DNA of 64,000 bases from Vibrio sp. B1FLJ16 (GTDB lineage Bacteria; Pseudomonadota; Gammaproteobacteria; Enterobacterales; Vibrionaceae): assembly GCF_905175385.1 (NCBI RefSeq), contig NZ_HG992749.1, forward strand, positions 2,418,001-2,482,000, read 5' to 3'. Under the pieces are notes generated by a model. The model did not search any database, was not told the origin of the DNA, and was given only the letters and a program-made list of their open reading frames with translations. Positions 28,092 through 39,051 of this stretch are shown one piece after another. The translations under genes and the position numbers were made by a program. Position 1 is the stretch's first letter; every line of letters begins with the position of its first letter.

Positions 28092-30755
28092 TTAAGCGTA
28101 TAGCGGGTTAGTTTTTTCAGTGTCGATGTCGAACTTAGCAATAGCCTCAACTACTACTGATTTCTCAACATCACCACGCTTAGCTAGTTCAGATAGTGCA
28201 GCTACTACTACGTAACCTGCGTTCACTTCGAAGTGACGACGTAGGTTTTCGCGGCTGTCTGAACGACCGAAGCCATCAGTACCCAGTACTTTGTAATACT
28301 CAGAAGGCATAAACGCACGAACTTGCTCTGCGTAGTTCTTCATGTAATCAGTCGCTGCGATTGCAGGTTCAGTACCCATTACTTGTGCAATGTAAGGTAC
28401 TTTCGCTTCAGCTTCTGGGTGTAGCATGTTGTCACGCTCTACCGCTTGACCGTCGCGAGTCAGTTCGTTGAATGACGTTACAGAGAACACGTCAGACGCG
28501 ATGCCGTACTCTTCGCTTAGGATAGTCGCTGCTTTACGTACTTCGTTCATGATAGTACCAGAGCCCATTAGCTGAACTTTAGACTTGTCACCCGCGTAAG
28601 ACTCAAGCTTATAGATACCCTTACGGATACCTTCTTCAGCGCCTTCTGGCATTGCTGGCATTGCGTAGTTTTCGTTCATTACTGTTAGGTAGTAGAACAC
28701 GTTCTCTTGCTCAGGACCGTACATGCGACGAATACCGTCTTGCATGATTACTGCTACTTCGTATGCGAACGTTGGGTCGTAAGAAATACAGTTAGGAACC
28801 GTACCCGCCATGATGTGCGAGTGACCATCTTCGTGCTGTAGACCTTCACCGTTTAGCGTTGTACGACCAGCAGTTGCACCTAGTAGGAAACCACGTGCTT
28901 GTTGGTCACCAGCTAGCCATGCCATATCACCTACACGTTGGAAACCAAACATTGAGTAGTAGATGTAGAACGGGATCATTGGTAGATCGTTAGTGCTGTA
29001 AGACGTTGCAGCAGCTACCCAAGAAGCCATTGAGCCTAGCTCGTTGATACCTTCCTGTAGAACCTGACCAGATGTCGCTTCTTTGTAGTAAGAAACGATG
29101 TCGCGATCCTGTGGCGTGTAGTTCTGACCGTGCGGGTTGTAAATACCGATCTGACGGAATAGACCTTCCATACCGAACGTACGTGCTTCATCACAGATGA
29201 TAGGAACGATGTTCTTACCAATGTTCTTGTCTTTAAGCAGGATGTTAAGAGTACGAACGTAAGCCATTGTTGTAGAGATATCACGCTTCTGCTCGCTTAG
29301 TAGCGGTGCGAACTCTTCTAGCTCAGGTACTTTAAACTCTTGAGTGAACTTAGGTAGACGCTGTGGCGTGTAACCTTTTAGTTCTTTACGACGAGCGTGT
29401 AGGTATTCGTATTCCGCTGAACCTTCTTCAAGTTTCAGGTACGGAAGTTCTTTCACTGCTTCGTCAGTTAGGATGTCTTGTAGACCTAGACGATCACGTA
29501 GGTGTAGTACGTGAGTCATATCCATCTTCTTAACCTGGTGCGCGATGTTCTTACCTTCAGCCGCTTCACCCATGCCGTAACCTTTAACAGTCTTAGCTAG
29601 GATTACAGTTGGACGACCTTTAGTTTCCGCTGCGTTTTTGTAAGCTGCGTACAGCTTAGAAGACTCGTGACCACCACGCTTAAGTGCGAAGATTTCGTCA
29701 TCAGTCATGTCTGCAACTAGTGCAGCTGTCTCTGGGTATTTACCAAAGAAGTGCTCACGTACGTACGCACCATCTTTAGATTTAAATGTTTGGTAATCAC
29801 CATCTACAGTTTCGTTCATTAGCTGTAGAAGCTTGCCAGTTGTGTCTTTAGCAAGTAGTGCATCCCAGTTGCTACCCCAGATAACTTTAACAACGTTCCA
29901 GCCAGCACCTTTGAATAGGCCTTCTAGCTCTTGGATGATGCTACCGTTACCCATTACAGGGCCGTCTAGACGCTGTAGGTTACAGTTGATTAGGAATGTT
30001 AGGTTGTCTAGCTTCTCACGCGCAGCGAAAGAAAGTGAACCACGTGATTCTGGCTCATCCATCTCACCGTCACCTAGGAAGGCATAAACACGTTGAGCTG
30101 AAGTATCTTTCAGACCACGGCCTTCTAAGTACTTAAGGAAACGCGCTTGGTAGATCGCAGAAATTGGACCTAGACCCATAGAAACTGTAGGGAACTGCCA
30201 GAACTCAGGCATTAGTTTAGGGTGCGGGTATGACGGGATACCTTTACCGTCTACTTCTTGACGGAAGTTGTCTAGCTGCTCTTCAGTCAGACGACCTTCA
30301 ACGAATGCACGAGAGTAGATACCAGGTGAAATGTGACCTTGGTAGTAAACTAGATCGCCACCGTCCGTCTCGTTTGGAGCGCGGAAGAAGTGGTTGAAAC
30401 ATACTTCGTAGAATGCAGCAGAAGACTGGAAAGACGCCATGTGGCCGCCTAGCTCTAGGTCTTTCTTCGATGCACGCAGAACGATCATGATTGCGTTCCA
30501 GCGGATGATGGAACGAATACGACGCTCAAGTGTTGTGTCACCTGGGTATGCTGGTTCTTGATCTGCTGGAATCGTGTTGATGTAGTTCGTGGTGATACCA
30601 GTTGGCATGTCAACACCGTCTAGACGTGCTTTGTCCAGAACTTGCTCAAGTAGGAACTGAGCACGCTCTACGCCTTCTTCACGTACAACTGACTCAAGTG
30701 CTTGTAGCCATTCTTGAGTTTCCAGTGCATCTACGTCATGCTTCATATCAGACAT
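28092..30755 (-). CDS. aceE: Pyruvate dehydrogenase E1 component
   Basis: Thiamine-diphosphate enzyme that decarboxylates pyruvate and acetylates E2. Homodimeric type of 887 residues, as in E. coli. The ThDP/Mg site is visible as GDGEMDEPESRG followed by INCNLQRLDGPV. The N-terminal E2-binding segment MSDMKHDVDALETQEWLQAL is conserved. It is first of the aceE-aceF pair (19-base gap) and sits 49 bases after pdhR. Confidence 0.97.
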   Translation of the reverse strand: MSDMKHDVDALETQEWLQALESVVREEGVERAQFLLEQVLDKARLDGVDMPTGITTNYINTIPADQEPAYPGDTTLERRIRSIIRWNAIMIVLRASKKDLELGGHMASFQSSAAFYEVCFNHFFRAPNETDGGDLVYYQGHISPGIYSRAFVEGRLTEEQLDNFRQEVDGKGIPSYPHPKLMPEFWQFPTVSMGLGPISAIYQARFLKYLEGRGLKDTSAQRVYAFLGDGEMDEPESRGSLSFAAREKLDNLTFLINCNLQRLDGPVMGNGSIIQELEGLFKGAGWNVVKVIWGSNWDALLAKDTTGKLLQLMNETVDGDYQTFKSKDGAYVREHFFGKYPETAALVADMTDDEIFALKRGGHESSKLYAAYKNAAETKGRPTVILAKTVKGYGMGEAAEGKNIAHQVKKMDMTHVLHLRDRLGLQDILTDEAVKELPYLKLEEGSAEYEYLHARRKELKGYTPQRLPKFTQEFKVPELEEFAPLLSEQKRDISTTMAYVRTLNILLKDKNIGKNIVPIICDEARTFGMEGLFRQIGIYNPHGQNYTPQDRDIVSYYKEATSGQVLQEGINELGSMASWVAAATSYSTNDLPMIPFYIYYSMFGFQRVGDMAWLAGDQQARGFLLGATAGRTTLNGEGLQHEDGHSHIMAGTVPNCISYDPTFAYEVAVIMQDGIRRMYGPEQENVFYYLTVMNENYAMPAMPEGAEEGIRKGIYKLESYAGDKSKVQLMGSGTIMNEVRKAATILSEEYGIASDVFSVTSFNELTRDGQAVERDNMLHPEAEAKVPYIAQVMGTEPAIAATDYMKNYAEQVRAFMPSEYYKVLGTDGFGRSDSRENLRRHFEVNAGYVVVAALSELAKRGDVEKSVVVEAIAKFDIDTEKTNPLYA

Positions 30756-30804
30756 GGCGATCTATCCTTCTGTTGGTTGGATCTATAAAACAAACAAATC
30801 GTCT

Positions 30805-31572
30805 TTACGAGTCATTGCCCTGCTGCATTCGACGTAAAGAGCGTTCACGACGAGACTCTTCTCTGGTCAAATCCAACAATGTTTCTTCAATATAAGCTAG
30901 GTGTGAATGAGACATCTCGCGCGCCTTCTCTGGCTGACCAGATACAATCGCATCCACAACATTAGCTCGGTGTTTACTTACTTTTTCGACCGCTTCTGGG
31001 CGGCGACGTAATAATTTAAAATTCTGCAGAATATTTTGTTCAAGCAAAGGTGCCAGACTGCGCACAATGTGTAGTAGCACTACGTTGTGCGCCGCTTCTG
31101 TTAAAGCAATCAAGAACTGCATCACTTCAGCCGATTCAGCTTCGACATCGTTGTTTGATTGTTCTTTGCTGATTCGTTCAAGGCAGGCTTGAATACGCGC
31201 AAAATCTTCTTCGGTACCACGAACAGCTGCAAAATAAGCGGCAATACCTTCCATCGCATGGCGCGTTTCCAGTAAATCCAGCTGAGTTTCAGAGTGACTA
31301 GACAACAAATTTAACAATGGATCTGAGAAACTTTTCCAGATGTTCTCGCTAACAAAAGTGCCACCACCCTGACGACGAGTAAGAAGACGCTTAGCTTCAA
31401 GGCGTTGGATTGCCTCACGGATCGATGGACGAGACACGTCAAACTGTTTTGCCAGCTCGCGCTCTGGTGGCAATTGTTGCCCCGGAGACAATGTTCCTTC
31501 CACAATCAACCTTTCTAACTCTTGTTCAATAACATCAGAGAGCTTTGGCTGACGAATCCTTTGATAAGCCAT
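30805..31572 (-). CDS. pdhR: Pyruvate dehydrogenase complex repressor PdhR
   Basis: GntR/FadR-subfamily repressor released by pyruvate. 255 residues: winged-helix segment [31 protein letters not shown] near residues 38-70, and an FCD effector domain behind it. It heads pdhR-aceE-aceF(-lpd). Two perfect PdhR operators lie upstream of its start, so it is expected to repress itself and the operon. Confidence 0.95.
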   Translation of the reverse strand: MAYQRIRQPKLSDVIEQELERLIVEGTLSPGQQLPPERELAKQFDVSRPSIREAIQRLEAKRLLTRRQGGGTFVSENIWKSFSDPLLNLLSSHSETQLDLLETRHAMEGIAAYFAAVRGTEEDFARIQACLERISKEQSNNDVEAESAEVMQFLIALTEAAHNVVLLHIVRSLAPLLEQNILQNFKLLRRRPEAVEKVSKHRANVVDAIVSGQPEKAREMSHSHLAYIEETLLDLTREESRRERSLRRMQQGNDS

Positions 31573-31600
31573 AATTTATTATTCTTTTACTCTTGCAGGT

Positions 31601-31617
31601 AATTGGTAATACCAATT
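31601..31617 (-). promoter_or_regulatory. PdhR operator 1 (proximal)
   Basis: AATTGGTAATACCAATT is a perfect palindrome with the known E. coli PdhR core ATTGGT-N3-ACCAAT. It lies about 30 bases upstream of the pdhR start codon. Confidence 0.85.
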
Positions 31618-31739
31618 TTAAGTTGGGGCAGAAATTAACATAATTAAAACGTCACTGTCCAGCCAAAAATTGACCTAAATCATAGAAAGAGCCTACCAAG
31701 AACACTCTGATAACAATTGACGGTTAAAACAGCAATAAC

Positions 31740-31754
31740 ATTGGTCTGACCAAT
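31740..31754 (-). promoter_or_regulatory. PdhR operator 2 (distal)
   Basis: ATTGGTCTGACCAAT is a second perfect ATTGGT-N3-ACCAAT core, about 138 bases upstream of the first, in the same non-coding stretch (31573-31982). The rest of that 410-base region is AT-rich promoter DNA with no ORF I can support. Confidence 0.75.
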
Positions 31755-31907
31755 TACAAAAACAAAACAACTGGGCAAATGACGTGCTAGCCCATTTGAA
31801 AAGTAAAAACATGAATTGACAAAACAATCAGTGTGAAATTCAACCAATAGTGTGTTCGAGCAGCCAAAAATGTAGTTTCTTTTCAACAAATGAAACTAAT
31901 TAATGTA

Positions 31908-31940
31908 AGAAAAAAGGCATGCGAAAACGCATGCCTTATT
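31908..31940 (-). terminator. Terminator after ampD
   Basis: On the minus strand GGCATGCG-TTTT-CGCATGCC is followed by TTTTTT, 40 bases past the ampD stop. Confidence 0.9.
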
Positions 31941-31982
31941 GATTGTAGACGTTATTATTTACATTTTTATCACAACTTAATT

Positions 31983-32527
31983 TCAAATTAAGTGGCGATA
32001 TTTTACCCAGTCAAAACTCAGCCCAGGATCGCTTTTTCTCAGAGGTGCTATATATTGATGTCCGGTAATTCTTTCCGGTGTGATGTGAGGGTAACTCTGC
32101 ATGATGGCTTGTGTCATCAACGCAAGTGATTGATATTGCTCTTCTGTATAAGCAACAAACTCCGTTCCTTCCAGCTCAATACCTATCGAATATTCATTGC
32201 AACTAGCTCTGCCTGCAAAGCTGGACTGCCCTGCGTGCCATGCTCTGTCGAGAAAAGAGACAAACTGAACAATCTCTCCATTTCGCTTGATCAGGCAGTG
32301 TGCCGAAACTCCCATTTTGTGAATAACTTCAAAAATGGATGGGCAGTCGAATCAAGTTTGCCTTGAAAAAAGTCTTCTATATAAGAGCCACCAAACTGAC
32401 CCGGAGGCAAACTGATGTTGTGCACCACCAGCAGAGAGATGTCTTCTTTGTCTGAACGAGCATCAAAAAATGGTGATGGAACGTGTTTAGCTTGCGTCAA
32501 CCAGCCATTCTCGATTTTTAGGCACAT
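31983..32527 (-). pseudogene. ampD: 1,6-anhydro-N-acetylmuramyl-L-alanine amidase AmpD, frameshifted
   Basis: Cytoplasmic zinc amidase of peptidoglycan recycling, split into two frames. Residues 1-58 read correctly (MCLKIENGWLTQAK..., zinc His in LLVVHNISL, up to DSTAHPF). The frame then shifts at a run of five T on the minus strand (A5 at 32331-32335 of the plus strand). One more T would restore HPFFEVIHKMGVSAHCL and join the rest, which carries GHQYIAPLRKSDPG with the other zinc His and Asp. As it stands the first frame ends 20 residues later. Either a real inactivating deletion or a homopolymer sequencing error. A MITE-like element lies 18 bases upstream of the start codon. Confidence 0.88.
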
Positions 32528-32544
32528 ATCAACCTCTCTACTTG

Positions 32545-32840
32545 TAGGGTCTGTTAACCTTTCACGGTTAAATTTTGTTCGGATGGGGACGCCTAGTCAA
32601 AAGCGTTTTAATCGCGGCGAGAGATTTATAGCCTAGTCATTCTAAGCAAAATCCTCTCAACAAAGATCAAAACGCTTTTAGCGGGGGCGCCCAGCTCGAA
32701 CCCTTCGGGCAGCGTTTGTGGCTCCTTTCTACGGCGTTATCGGCTTTATCAGGTAGAACAACTACATTTCAAAGCCTCGGCCTTGTATAAAGAACCCACA
32801 AACTGATGCAAAAATCAGCTTGAAAGGTCAACAGACCCTA
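32545..32840. mobile_element. MITE-like non-coding element with 20-bp terminal inverted repeats
   Basis: Ends TAGGGTCTGTTAACCTTTCA (32545-32564) and TGAAAGGTCAACAGACCCTA (32821-32840) are inverted repeats with one mismatch. If the outer TA is the target duplication, the element proper is 32547-32838, about 290 bases. There is no ORF. An internal inverted pair around AAAAGCGTTTT/AAAACGCTTTT suggests further structure. The TA duplication is typical of Tc1/mariner-IS630 movement, but the parent element cannot be named from this window. It occupies almost all of the ampD-nadC intergenic region. Confidence 0.75.
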
Positions 32841-32846
32841 AATTAA

Positions 32847-33800
<954 letters not shown>

Positions 33801-33848
33801 TCAACCAAAACATTAACTAATTTACTCCTTCAAACTCAATTAGTTGCA

Positions 33849-33903
33849 GTAAATACAGTGTGTAAAAAGAGCCAACTTGGCTCTTTTTACACACTGTATT
33901 TAC
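33849..33903. repeat. Perfect 55-bp palindrome (27-bp arms) between nadC and pilA
   Basis: The left arm 33849-33875 and right arm 33877-33903 are exact reverse complements around one central base. The centre AAAAAGAGCCAA/TTGGCTCTTTTT is a typical bidirectional terminator; the arms then continue for another 15 bp (TAAATACAGTGTG...). It probably ends nadC transcription. Confidence 0.9.
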
Positions 33904-34071
33904 CCGAACAATTACATCACTCGCAAAAATTTGCGGGTAATATGCAACTCAAATACAAAGAGTTTTACCTCACTCGACAGCCTTCCATCAGCCCATTTTC
34001 AGCCGCCCCTTCTCTTCATACTCTTGCGCCAATGCATCAGCATTATTTATTTCATTGAGAAGGAAAGAAAA

Positions 34072-34530
34072 ATGAAACCAGTTAAACAAAAAAAACAGCA
34101 AGGTTTTACGCTGATTGAATTAATGATTGTGGTGGCAGTGATTGGTGTTTTAGCAGCGATTGCTATGCCACAGTATCAGAAATACGTAGCTAAAAGCGAA
34201 GTCGCATCAGTATTAGCAACCCTGACTGGCGCTAAAACTAATGTAGAGGCATTTACAGTAGAAAACGGACTATTTCCTGATGGTTCAACAACTGATCAAA
34301 CACCTACAGCTTTAGGGATTCCAAGTATGCACTTAGGAAGCGTCTCATTTACAGGCCAAAGTACAGATGGAGGAAATGTAGCTTTTACATTCTCAACTAC
34401 AGCAAGTGCAGGTGTAAGCTCGCTTGTGTCAGGTAAAAAACTTACGTTAACTAGAGCAGCCTCAACTGGTGGCTGGTCATGCTCTTCAGCAGATTTAGAT
34501 GCAGAGCTTTTGCCTAAAACTTGTAAATAA
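34072..34530 (+). CDS. pilA: Type IVa major pilin PilA
   Basis: Precursor of the DNA-uptake/attachment pilus subunit, 152 residues. I start at the ATG at 34072, behind the Shine-Dalgarno GAGAAGGA; the open frame upstream lacks family features. The prepilin site is KKQQG/FTLIEL: cleavage after Gly11, methylated Phe12, and Glu16 (Glu5 of the mature pilin). The hydrophobic alpha-1 helix MIVVAVIGVLAAIAMP follows. Two cysteines near the C-terminus (WSC...KTC) can form the D-loop disulfide. The globular part is variable, as usual. Its stop overlaps pilB by one base. Confidence 0.95.
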   Translation: MKPVKQKKQQGFTLIELMIVVAVIGVLAAIAMPQYQKYVAKSEVASVLATLTGAKTNVEAFTVENGLFPDGSTTDQTPTALGIPSMHLGSVSFTGQSTDGGNVAFTFSTTASAGVSSLVSGKKLTLTRAASTGGWSCSSADLDAELLPKTCK

Positions 34531-36215
34531 TGCTCACCAACCTCTCTACGATTCTTCGCCAATCTGGGTTACTTAGCTTAGCCCAAGAAGAATCGTTACT
34601 AGAGCAAGTCAACGCTTCTGGCATTTCGATGCCGGAGGCGTTAGTTCGTTCTGGCTATCTCACAACCGATGAACTGCTCGCCCAGCTTAGTGAAACCTTT
34701 GGCCTGCCCTCGTGCAAGCTGTCTGACTACGACTTTACCGCCCTATGTCAGCAGCTCGGCCTGCGTGAACTGATCACTCGCCATCATGCCATTCCTGTCC
34801 AGAAGACTTCATCGACGTTAATCCTAGCAGTTGCCGACCCAACCAATCAGCAAGCTGAAAACGATTTTCGCTTTGCCTCCGGATTACAGGTCGATGTGGT
34901 TATTGCTGACTTTGCCGACATTGATGCCGCTATTCGGCGATTGTATGGCCGCTCGATTGGTCAGGAAAAACCGGGCTTAAAAGAGATCAACCAGGACGAG
35001 CTGGCAAACCTTGTTGATATCGGTGCCGACGAAATCGACAACATCGAAGATTTAAGCCAGGACGAATCTCCGGTCAGTCGCTATATCAACCAGATTTTAT
35101 TGGATGCGGTGCGTAAAGGCGCATCAGATATCCACTTTGAACCGTATGAAAAAATGTACCGCGTGCGTCTGCGTTGTGACGGTATTTTGATTGAAACCCA
35201 GCAACCTCCCAGTCACTTAAGCCGCCGCTTATCAGCGCGGATCAAAATACTGTCTAAACTCGATATTGCCGAAAGGCGTTTGCCCCAAGACGGACGAATC
35301 AAGTTAAAACTCAATCAAGACACCGCGATTGATATGCGGGTATCGACCCTGCCTACTCTGTTTGGTGAAAAGATTGTACTGCGTCTGCTCGACAGCAGTG
35401 CTGCATCACTGGATATCGATAAGCTCGGTTACAGTGATCAACAAAAACAGCTGTATTTAGATGCTCTGCGTCGCCCTCAGGGAATGATTTTGATGACTGG
35501 CCCGACCGGGAGTGGTAAAACCGTCTCGCTATACACAGGGTTAAATATTCTCAATAAACCAGAAATCAATATCTCTACTGCGGAAGATCCGGTAGAAATC
35601 AACTTATCCGGCATTAATCAGGTTCAGGTTCAGCCTAAAATTGGCTTTGGTTTTGCTGAGGCGTTGCGATCCTTCCTGCGTCAAGACCCGGATGTGGTGA
35701 TGGTCGGGGAAATCCGTGACCTCGATACCGCAGAAATCGCAATTAAAGCCGCACAAACCGGTCACTTAGTGCTTTCTACCCTGCATACCAACTCTGCTGC
35801 CGAAACCGTGGTTCGTCTGTCCAACATGGGGGTCGAAAGCTTTAACCTCGCCTCTTCCCTAAGCCTTATCATTGCCCAACGCTTGGCACGAAAACTTTGC
35901 TCTCACTGCAAGCAGCCACAAGAACTTACCGCTGCTTTACAACATGTCGGTATTCACTCCACCGAAAACATTTTTCAAGCTAACCCACACGGATGCAATG
36001 CATGCACTCACGGCTACTCTGGCCGTACCGGTATTTATGAAGTGATGCACTTTAATGAATCCTTATCAGAAGCACTTATCAAAGGCGCTTCAGTACACGA
36101 ACTGGAAAAGCTCGCCATCAGCAATGGCATGAGCACCCTACAAATGTCCGGTTTAGAGAAACTCAAACAAGGAATCACCAGCTTTAGTGAGTTACAACGC
36201 GTGCTCTATTTTTAA
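34530..36215 (+). CDS. pilB: Type IV pilus extension ATPase PilB
   Basis: Cytoplasmic hexameric ATPase driving pilus assembly; 561 residues. An N-terminal T2SSE-N (MshEN-like) domain (about 1-150) leads to the ATPase core with Walker A GPTGSGKT, Asp box, Walker B VGEIRDLDTAEIA and His box GHLVLSTLHTN. A zinc tetracysteine is visible as CSHC...CNAC. It starts inside the pilA stop (TAATG), implying coupled translation. First of the assembly genes pilB-pilC-pilD. Confidence 0.96.
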   Translation: MLTNLSTILRQSGLLSLAQEESLLEQVNASGISMPEALVRSGYLTTDELLAQLSETFGLPSCKLSDYDFTALCQQLGLRELITRHHAIPVQKTSSTLILAVADPTNQQAENDFRFASGLQVDVVIADFADIDAAIRRLYGRSIGQEKPGLKEINQDELANLVDIGADEIDNIEDLSQDESPVSRYINQILLDAVRKGASDIHFEPYEKMYRVRLRCDGILIETQQPPSHLSRRLSARIKILSKLDIAERRLPQDGRIKLKLNQDTAIDMRVSTLPTLFGEKIVLRLLDSSAASLDIDKLGYSDQQKQLYLDALRRPQGMILMTGPTGSGKTVSLYTGLNILNKPEINISTAEDPVEINLSGINQVQVQPKIGFGFAEALRSFLRQDPDVVMVGEIRDLDTAEIAIKAAQTGHLVLSTLHTNSAAETVVRLSNMGVESFNLASSLSLIIAQRLARKLCSHCKQPQELTAALQHVGIHSTENIFQANPHGCNACTHGYSGRTGIYEVMHFNESLSEALIKGASVHELEKLAISNGMSTLQMSGLEKLKQGITSFSELQRVLYF

Positions 36216-36245
36216 CTAATCCTTTACGAAGCAGTCTACTAGCCT

Positions 36246-37469
36246 ATGAAAACCACTACCCCACAACTTAAAAACTTCCGTTGGAAAGGCATTAACAGCT
36301 CAGGTAAAAAAACCTCCGGTCAAACTCTCGCCATGAGTGAAATCGAAGTTCGTGAACGTTTAGATGCCCAGCATATAAAAATCAAAAAGCTCAAGAAGGG
36401 CAGCATTTCCTTCTTAACCAAACTAAGCCACCGCGTAAAAGGCAAAGACATCACCGTTTTTACCCGCCAGATCTCCACCATGCTGGTGACTGGAGTGCCA
36501 TTAGTTATGGCTTTGAAGCTGGTTTCCAACAACCATAAAAAAGCCGAGATGAAATCGACATTAATGAGCGTTACTCGCGCGGTGGAAGCAGGTACGCCGA
36601 TGTCAAAGGCAATGCGCACAGCCAGTAACCACTTTGATGCTCTCTATACGGATCTCATTGCGACAGGTGAACAATCGGGGAACCTTGCCGAAGTATTTGA
36701 ACGACTGGCCACCTACCGGGAAAAGAGCGAAGAACTTCGCGCTAAAGTGATCAAAGCCTTGATTTACCCGGCGATGGTTATCCTCGTCGCGCTTGGAGTG
36801 TCGTATCTGATGCTGACCAAAGTCATTCCTGAATTTGAAAAAATGTTCTCCGGCTTTGGTGCTGATTTACCGTGGTTTACCCGACAAGTGCTCGACTTAT
36901 CGGACTGGATGCAAAACTGGGGATCGTTTATTGGACTAGGTGCACTGAGCTTAATTATCTCAGCTCGCATCATGGTCAAGCGTTCAGATTCCTTCCGTTT
37001 AATGATGGATAGAATGTTATTGAAGATTCCCGTTTTAGGCGCAGTATTATCTAAAGCCGCCATTGCTAAATTCAGCCGCACGCTTGCCACCAGCTTTAGC
37101 GCCGGTATTCCGATATTGACCAGTCTAAAAACTACATCGAAAACCTCAGGCAACATGCATTACCAACTGGCGGTTGAAGAAGTCTACCGTGACACTGCCG
37201 CAGGTATGCCGATGTATGTGGCGATGCGCAACTGTGATGTGTTCCCCGAGCTGGTACTGCAAATGGTGATGATCGGCGAAGAGTCAGGGCGGCTAGATGA
37301 CATGCTAAATAAAGTCGCGACCATTTACGAATTTGAAGTCGATAATACCGTCGATAACCTGAGTAAAATTCTCGAACCATTAATTATCGTCTTTTTAGGG
37401 GTCGTCGTTGGTGGCCTCGTCACTGCTATGTACCTGCCAATCTTTAACTTAATGAGCGTATTAGGCTAG
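36246..37469 (+). CDS. pilC: Type IV pilus inner-membrane platform protein PilC
   Basis: Polytopic GspF/PilC-family protein, 407 residues, with two repeated cytoplasmic domains. Each has the family pattern ([20 protein letters not shown] at about 75 and [20 protein letters not shown] at about 280) and there are about three membrane helices. It couples PilB to pilin polymerisation. It lies 30 bases after pilB and 70 before pilD. Confidence 0.95.
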   Translation: MKTTTPQLKNFRWKGINSSGKKTSGQTLAMSEIEVRERLDAQHIKIKKLKKGSISFLTKLSHRVKGKDITVFTRQISTMLVTGVPLVMALKLVSNNHKKAEMKSTLMSVTRAVEAGTPMSKAMRTASNHFDALYTDLIATGEQSGNLAEVFERLATYREKSEELRAKVIKALIYPAMVILVALGVSYLMLTKVIPEFEKMFSGFGADLPWFTRQVLDLSDWMQNWGSFIGLGALSLIISARIMVKRSDSFRLMMDRMLLKIPVLGAVLSKAAIAKFSRTLATSFSAGIPILTSLKTTSKTSGNMHYQLAVEEVYRDTAAGMPMYVAMRNCDVFPELVLQMVMIGEESGRLDDMLNKVATIYEFEVDNTVDNLSKILEPLIIVFLGVVVGGLVTAMYLPIFNLMSVLG

Positions 37470-37539
37470 AATGGAGGAAGTTAATTAATCTTATCAAAAC
37501 AGCACCTTGCTCGTTTGATTTACCGCTCAAGAGACATGT

Positions 37540-38409
37540 ATGGAAGTATTCCAGTATTACCCGTGGCTATTCGTAGTGTTTGCCGTGGTTTTTGGTTTGA
37601 TTGTGGGAAGCTTTCTCAACGTCGTCATTTACCGACTGCCTAAAATGATGGAACTGGAATGGCGACGCGAATGTGCGGAGTCATTCCCAGAATACAACAT
37701 AGAACCGCCAAAAGAGGTACTTACGTTAAGTGTACCCCGCTCTTCTTGCCAGAAATGCGGAATCCCTATTCGTATTATCGATAACATTCCGGTACTCAGC
37801 TGGCTGTTCCTCAGAGGAAAATGCCATAACTGCAGCGCCCCCATCAGTTCACGATACCCGCTGATCGAACTGCTGACAGCTGCCTGTTCCGGCTATGTGG
37901 CATTTCATTTTGGCTTTAGCTACTTCACCATTGCACTGATTTTTTTCACCTTTGTTCTGATAGCAGCAACCTTTATCGATCTGGATACGATGCTATTACC
38001 CGATCAATTAACATTGCCATTAACTTGGGCTGGCATTGCCCTAGCATTGATGGGAATAAGTCCTGTTACGCTGCAAGACTCTGTGATTGGTGCTATCGCA
38101 GGCTACTTATGCCTTTGGTCGGTATATTGGGGCTTCAAGCTGATTACTGGTAAAGAAGGCATGGGTTACGGCGACTTTAAACTGTTAGCCGCGCTAGGGG
38201 CCTGGCTAGGCTGGCAATCTTTACCTATGATCATTTTGCTTTCTTCTGTTGTAGGCGTCATATTTGGATTAGTTCAGCTACGATTGCAGAAAAAAGGAAT
38301 CGAGAAGGCCTTTCCTTTTGGTCCTTACTTAGCGATTGCCGGATGGGTAAGTTTGCTCTGGGGTGATCAGATTCTAAGCTGGTATTTCACATCCATTCTG
38401 GGAGCATAA
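37540..38409 (+). CDS. pilD: Prepilin leader peptidase / N-methyltransferase PilD
   Basis: Inner-membrane aspartic peptidase that cleaves type IV prepilins and type II pseudopilins after Gly and methylates the new N-terminal Phe. 289 residues, eight or so membrane segments. The zinc cysteines are Cys70, Cys73, Cys95 and Cys98. Catalytic aspartates lie in [11 protein letters not shown] (Asp147/149) and in the GxGD motif MGYGDFK (Asp212). Vibrios use one enzyme for pilus, MSHA and Eps systems. coaE starts at the next base. Confidence 0.96.
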   Translation: MEVFQYYPWLFVVFAVVFGLIVGSFLNVVIYRLPKMMELEWRRECAESFPEYNIEPPKEVLTLSVPRSSCQKCGIPIRIIDNIPVLSWLFLRGKCHNCSAPISSRYPLIELLTAACSGYVAFHFGFSYFTIALIFFTFVLIAATFIDLDTMLLPDQLTLPLTWAGIALALMGISPVTLQDSVIGAIAGYLCLWSVYWGFKLITGKEGMGYGDFKLLAALGAWLGWQSLPMIILLSSVVGVIFGLVQLRLQKKGIEKAFPFGPYLAIAGWVSLLWGDQILSWYFTSILGA

Positions 38410-39024
38410 ATGGCTTTAGTTATTGGCTTAACAGGCGGTATCGCCAGCGGCAAGACCACCGTGGCGAATCTGTTCAAGCAGCATTTTAAAATCGACATCG
38501 TTGATGCAGACATTGTCGCAAGAGAAGTAGTCGAGCCCGGCACTCCGGGGCTTAATGCAATTATTGAGCACTTTGGCAGCGATATTGTTCGTGAAGACCA
38601 AATGCTCGATCGAGCGAAGCTACGTGAGCGAATTTTCACTAATCCGGAAGAAAAAGCCTGGCTAAACAACCTACTGCATCCAATCATTCGCGAAAAAATG
38701 CTGGAGGATTTACAGCAAGTCACGTCTGATTACGCGCTATTGGTGGTTCCGCTATTAATCGAGAACAAACTCGATAGCCTGTGCGACCGAGTGCTTGTTG
38801 TTGATGTCGATCCAAATACGCAAATATCCCGCACGATGAAACGCGATAATGTGAGTGAGGAACAGGCTCAAGCGATATTTGCATCGCAAGCTTCTAGACA
38901 ACAAAGACTCGATATTGCAGATGATGTGGTTAAAAATAACCCAGACGACCAGGAACTTTTGCTTCAAGTCACAGATTTGCATGAAAAGTACCTAGCCATG
39001 TGTAGGAAAAATCTGCGAAAATAA
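38410..39024 (+). CDS. coaE: Dephospho-CoA kinase
   Basis: Last step of CoA synthesis, phosphorylating dephospho-CoA at the 3'-OH. 204 residues with P-loop GLTGGIASGKTT, the conserved DADIVAREVV and the lid region. It abuts pilD with no gap, in the conserved pilD-coaE-zapD-yacG order. With panB and panC in the same window, three steps of CoA supply are represented, in separate operons. Confidence 0.96.
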   Translation: MALVIGLTGGIASGKTTVANLFKQHFKIDIVDADIVAREVVEPGTPGLNAIIEHFGSDIVREDQMLDRAKLRERIFTNPEEKAWLNNLLHPIIREKMLEDLQQVTSDYALLVVPLLIENKLDSLCDRVLVVDVDPNTQISRTMKRDNVSEEQAQAIFASQASRQQRLDIADDVVKNNPDDQELLLQVTDLHEKYLAMCRKNLRK

Positions 39025-39051
39025 GAACGAAACTCACCAAGGCTTATGTCA

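Noticed and set aside
33922..33935. CGCAAAAATTTGCG before pilA as a CRP-S competence site
   Set aside because: CRP-S sites need TGCGA-N6-TCGCA; the half-sites here are in the opposite orientation.
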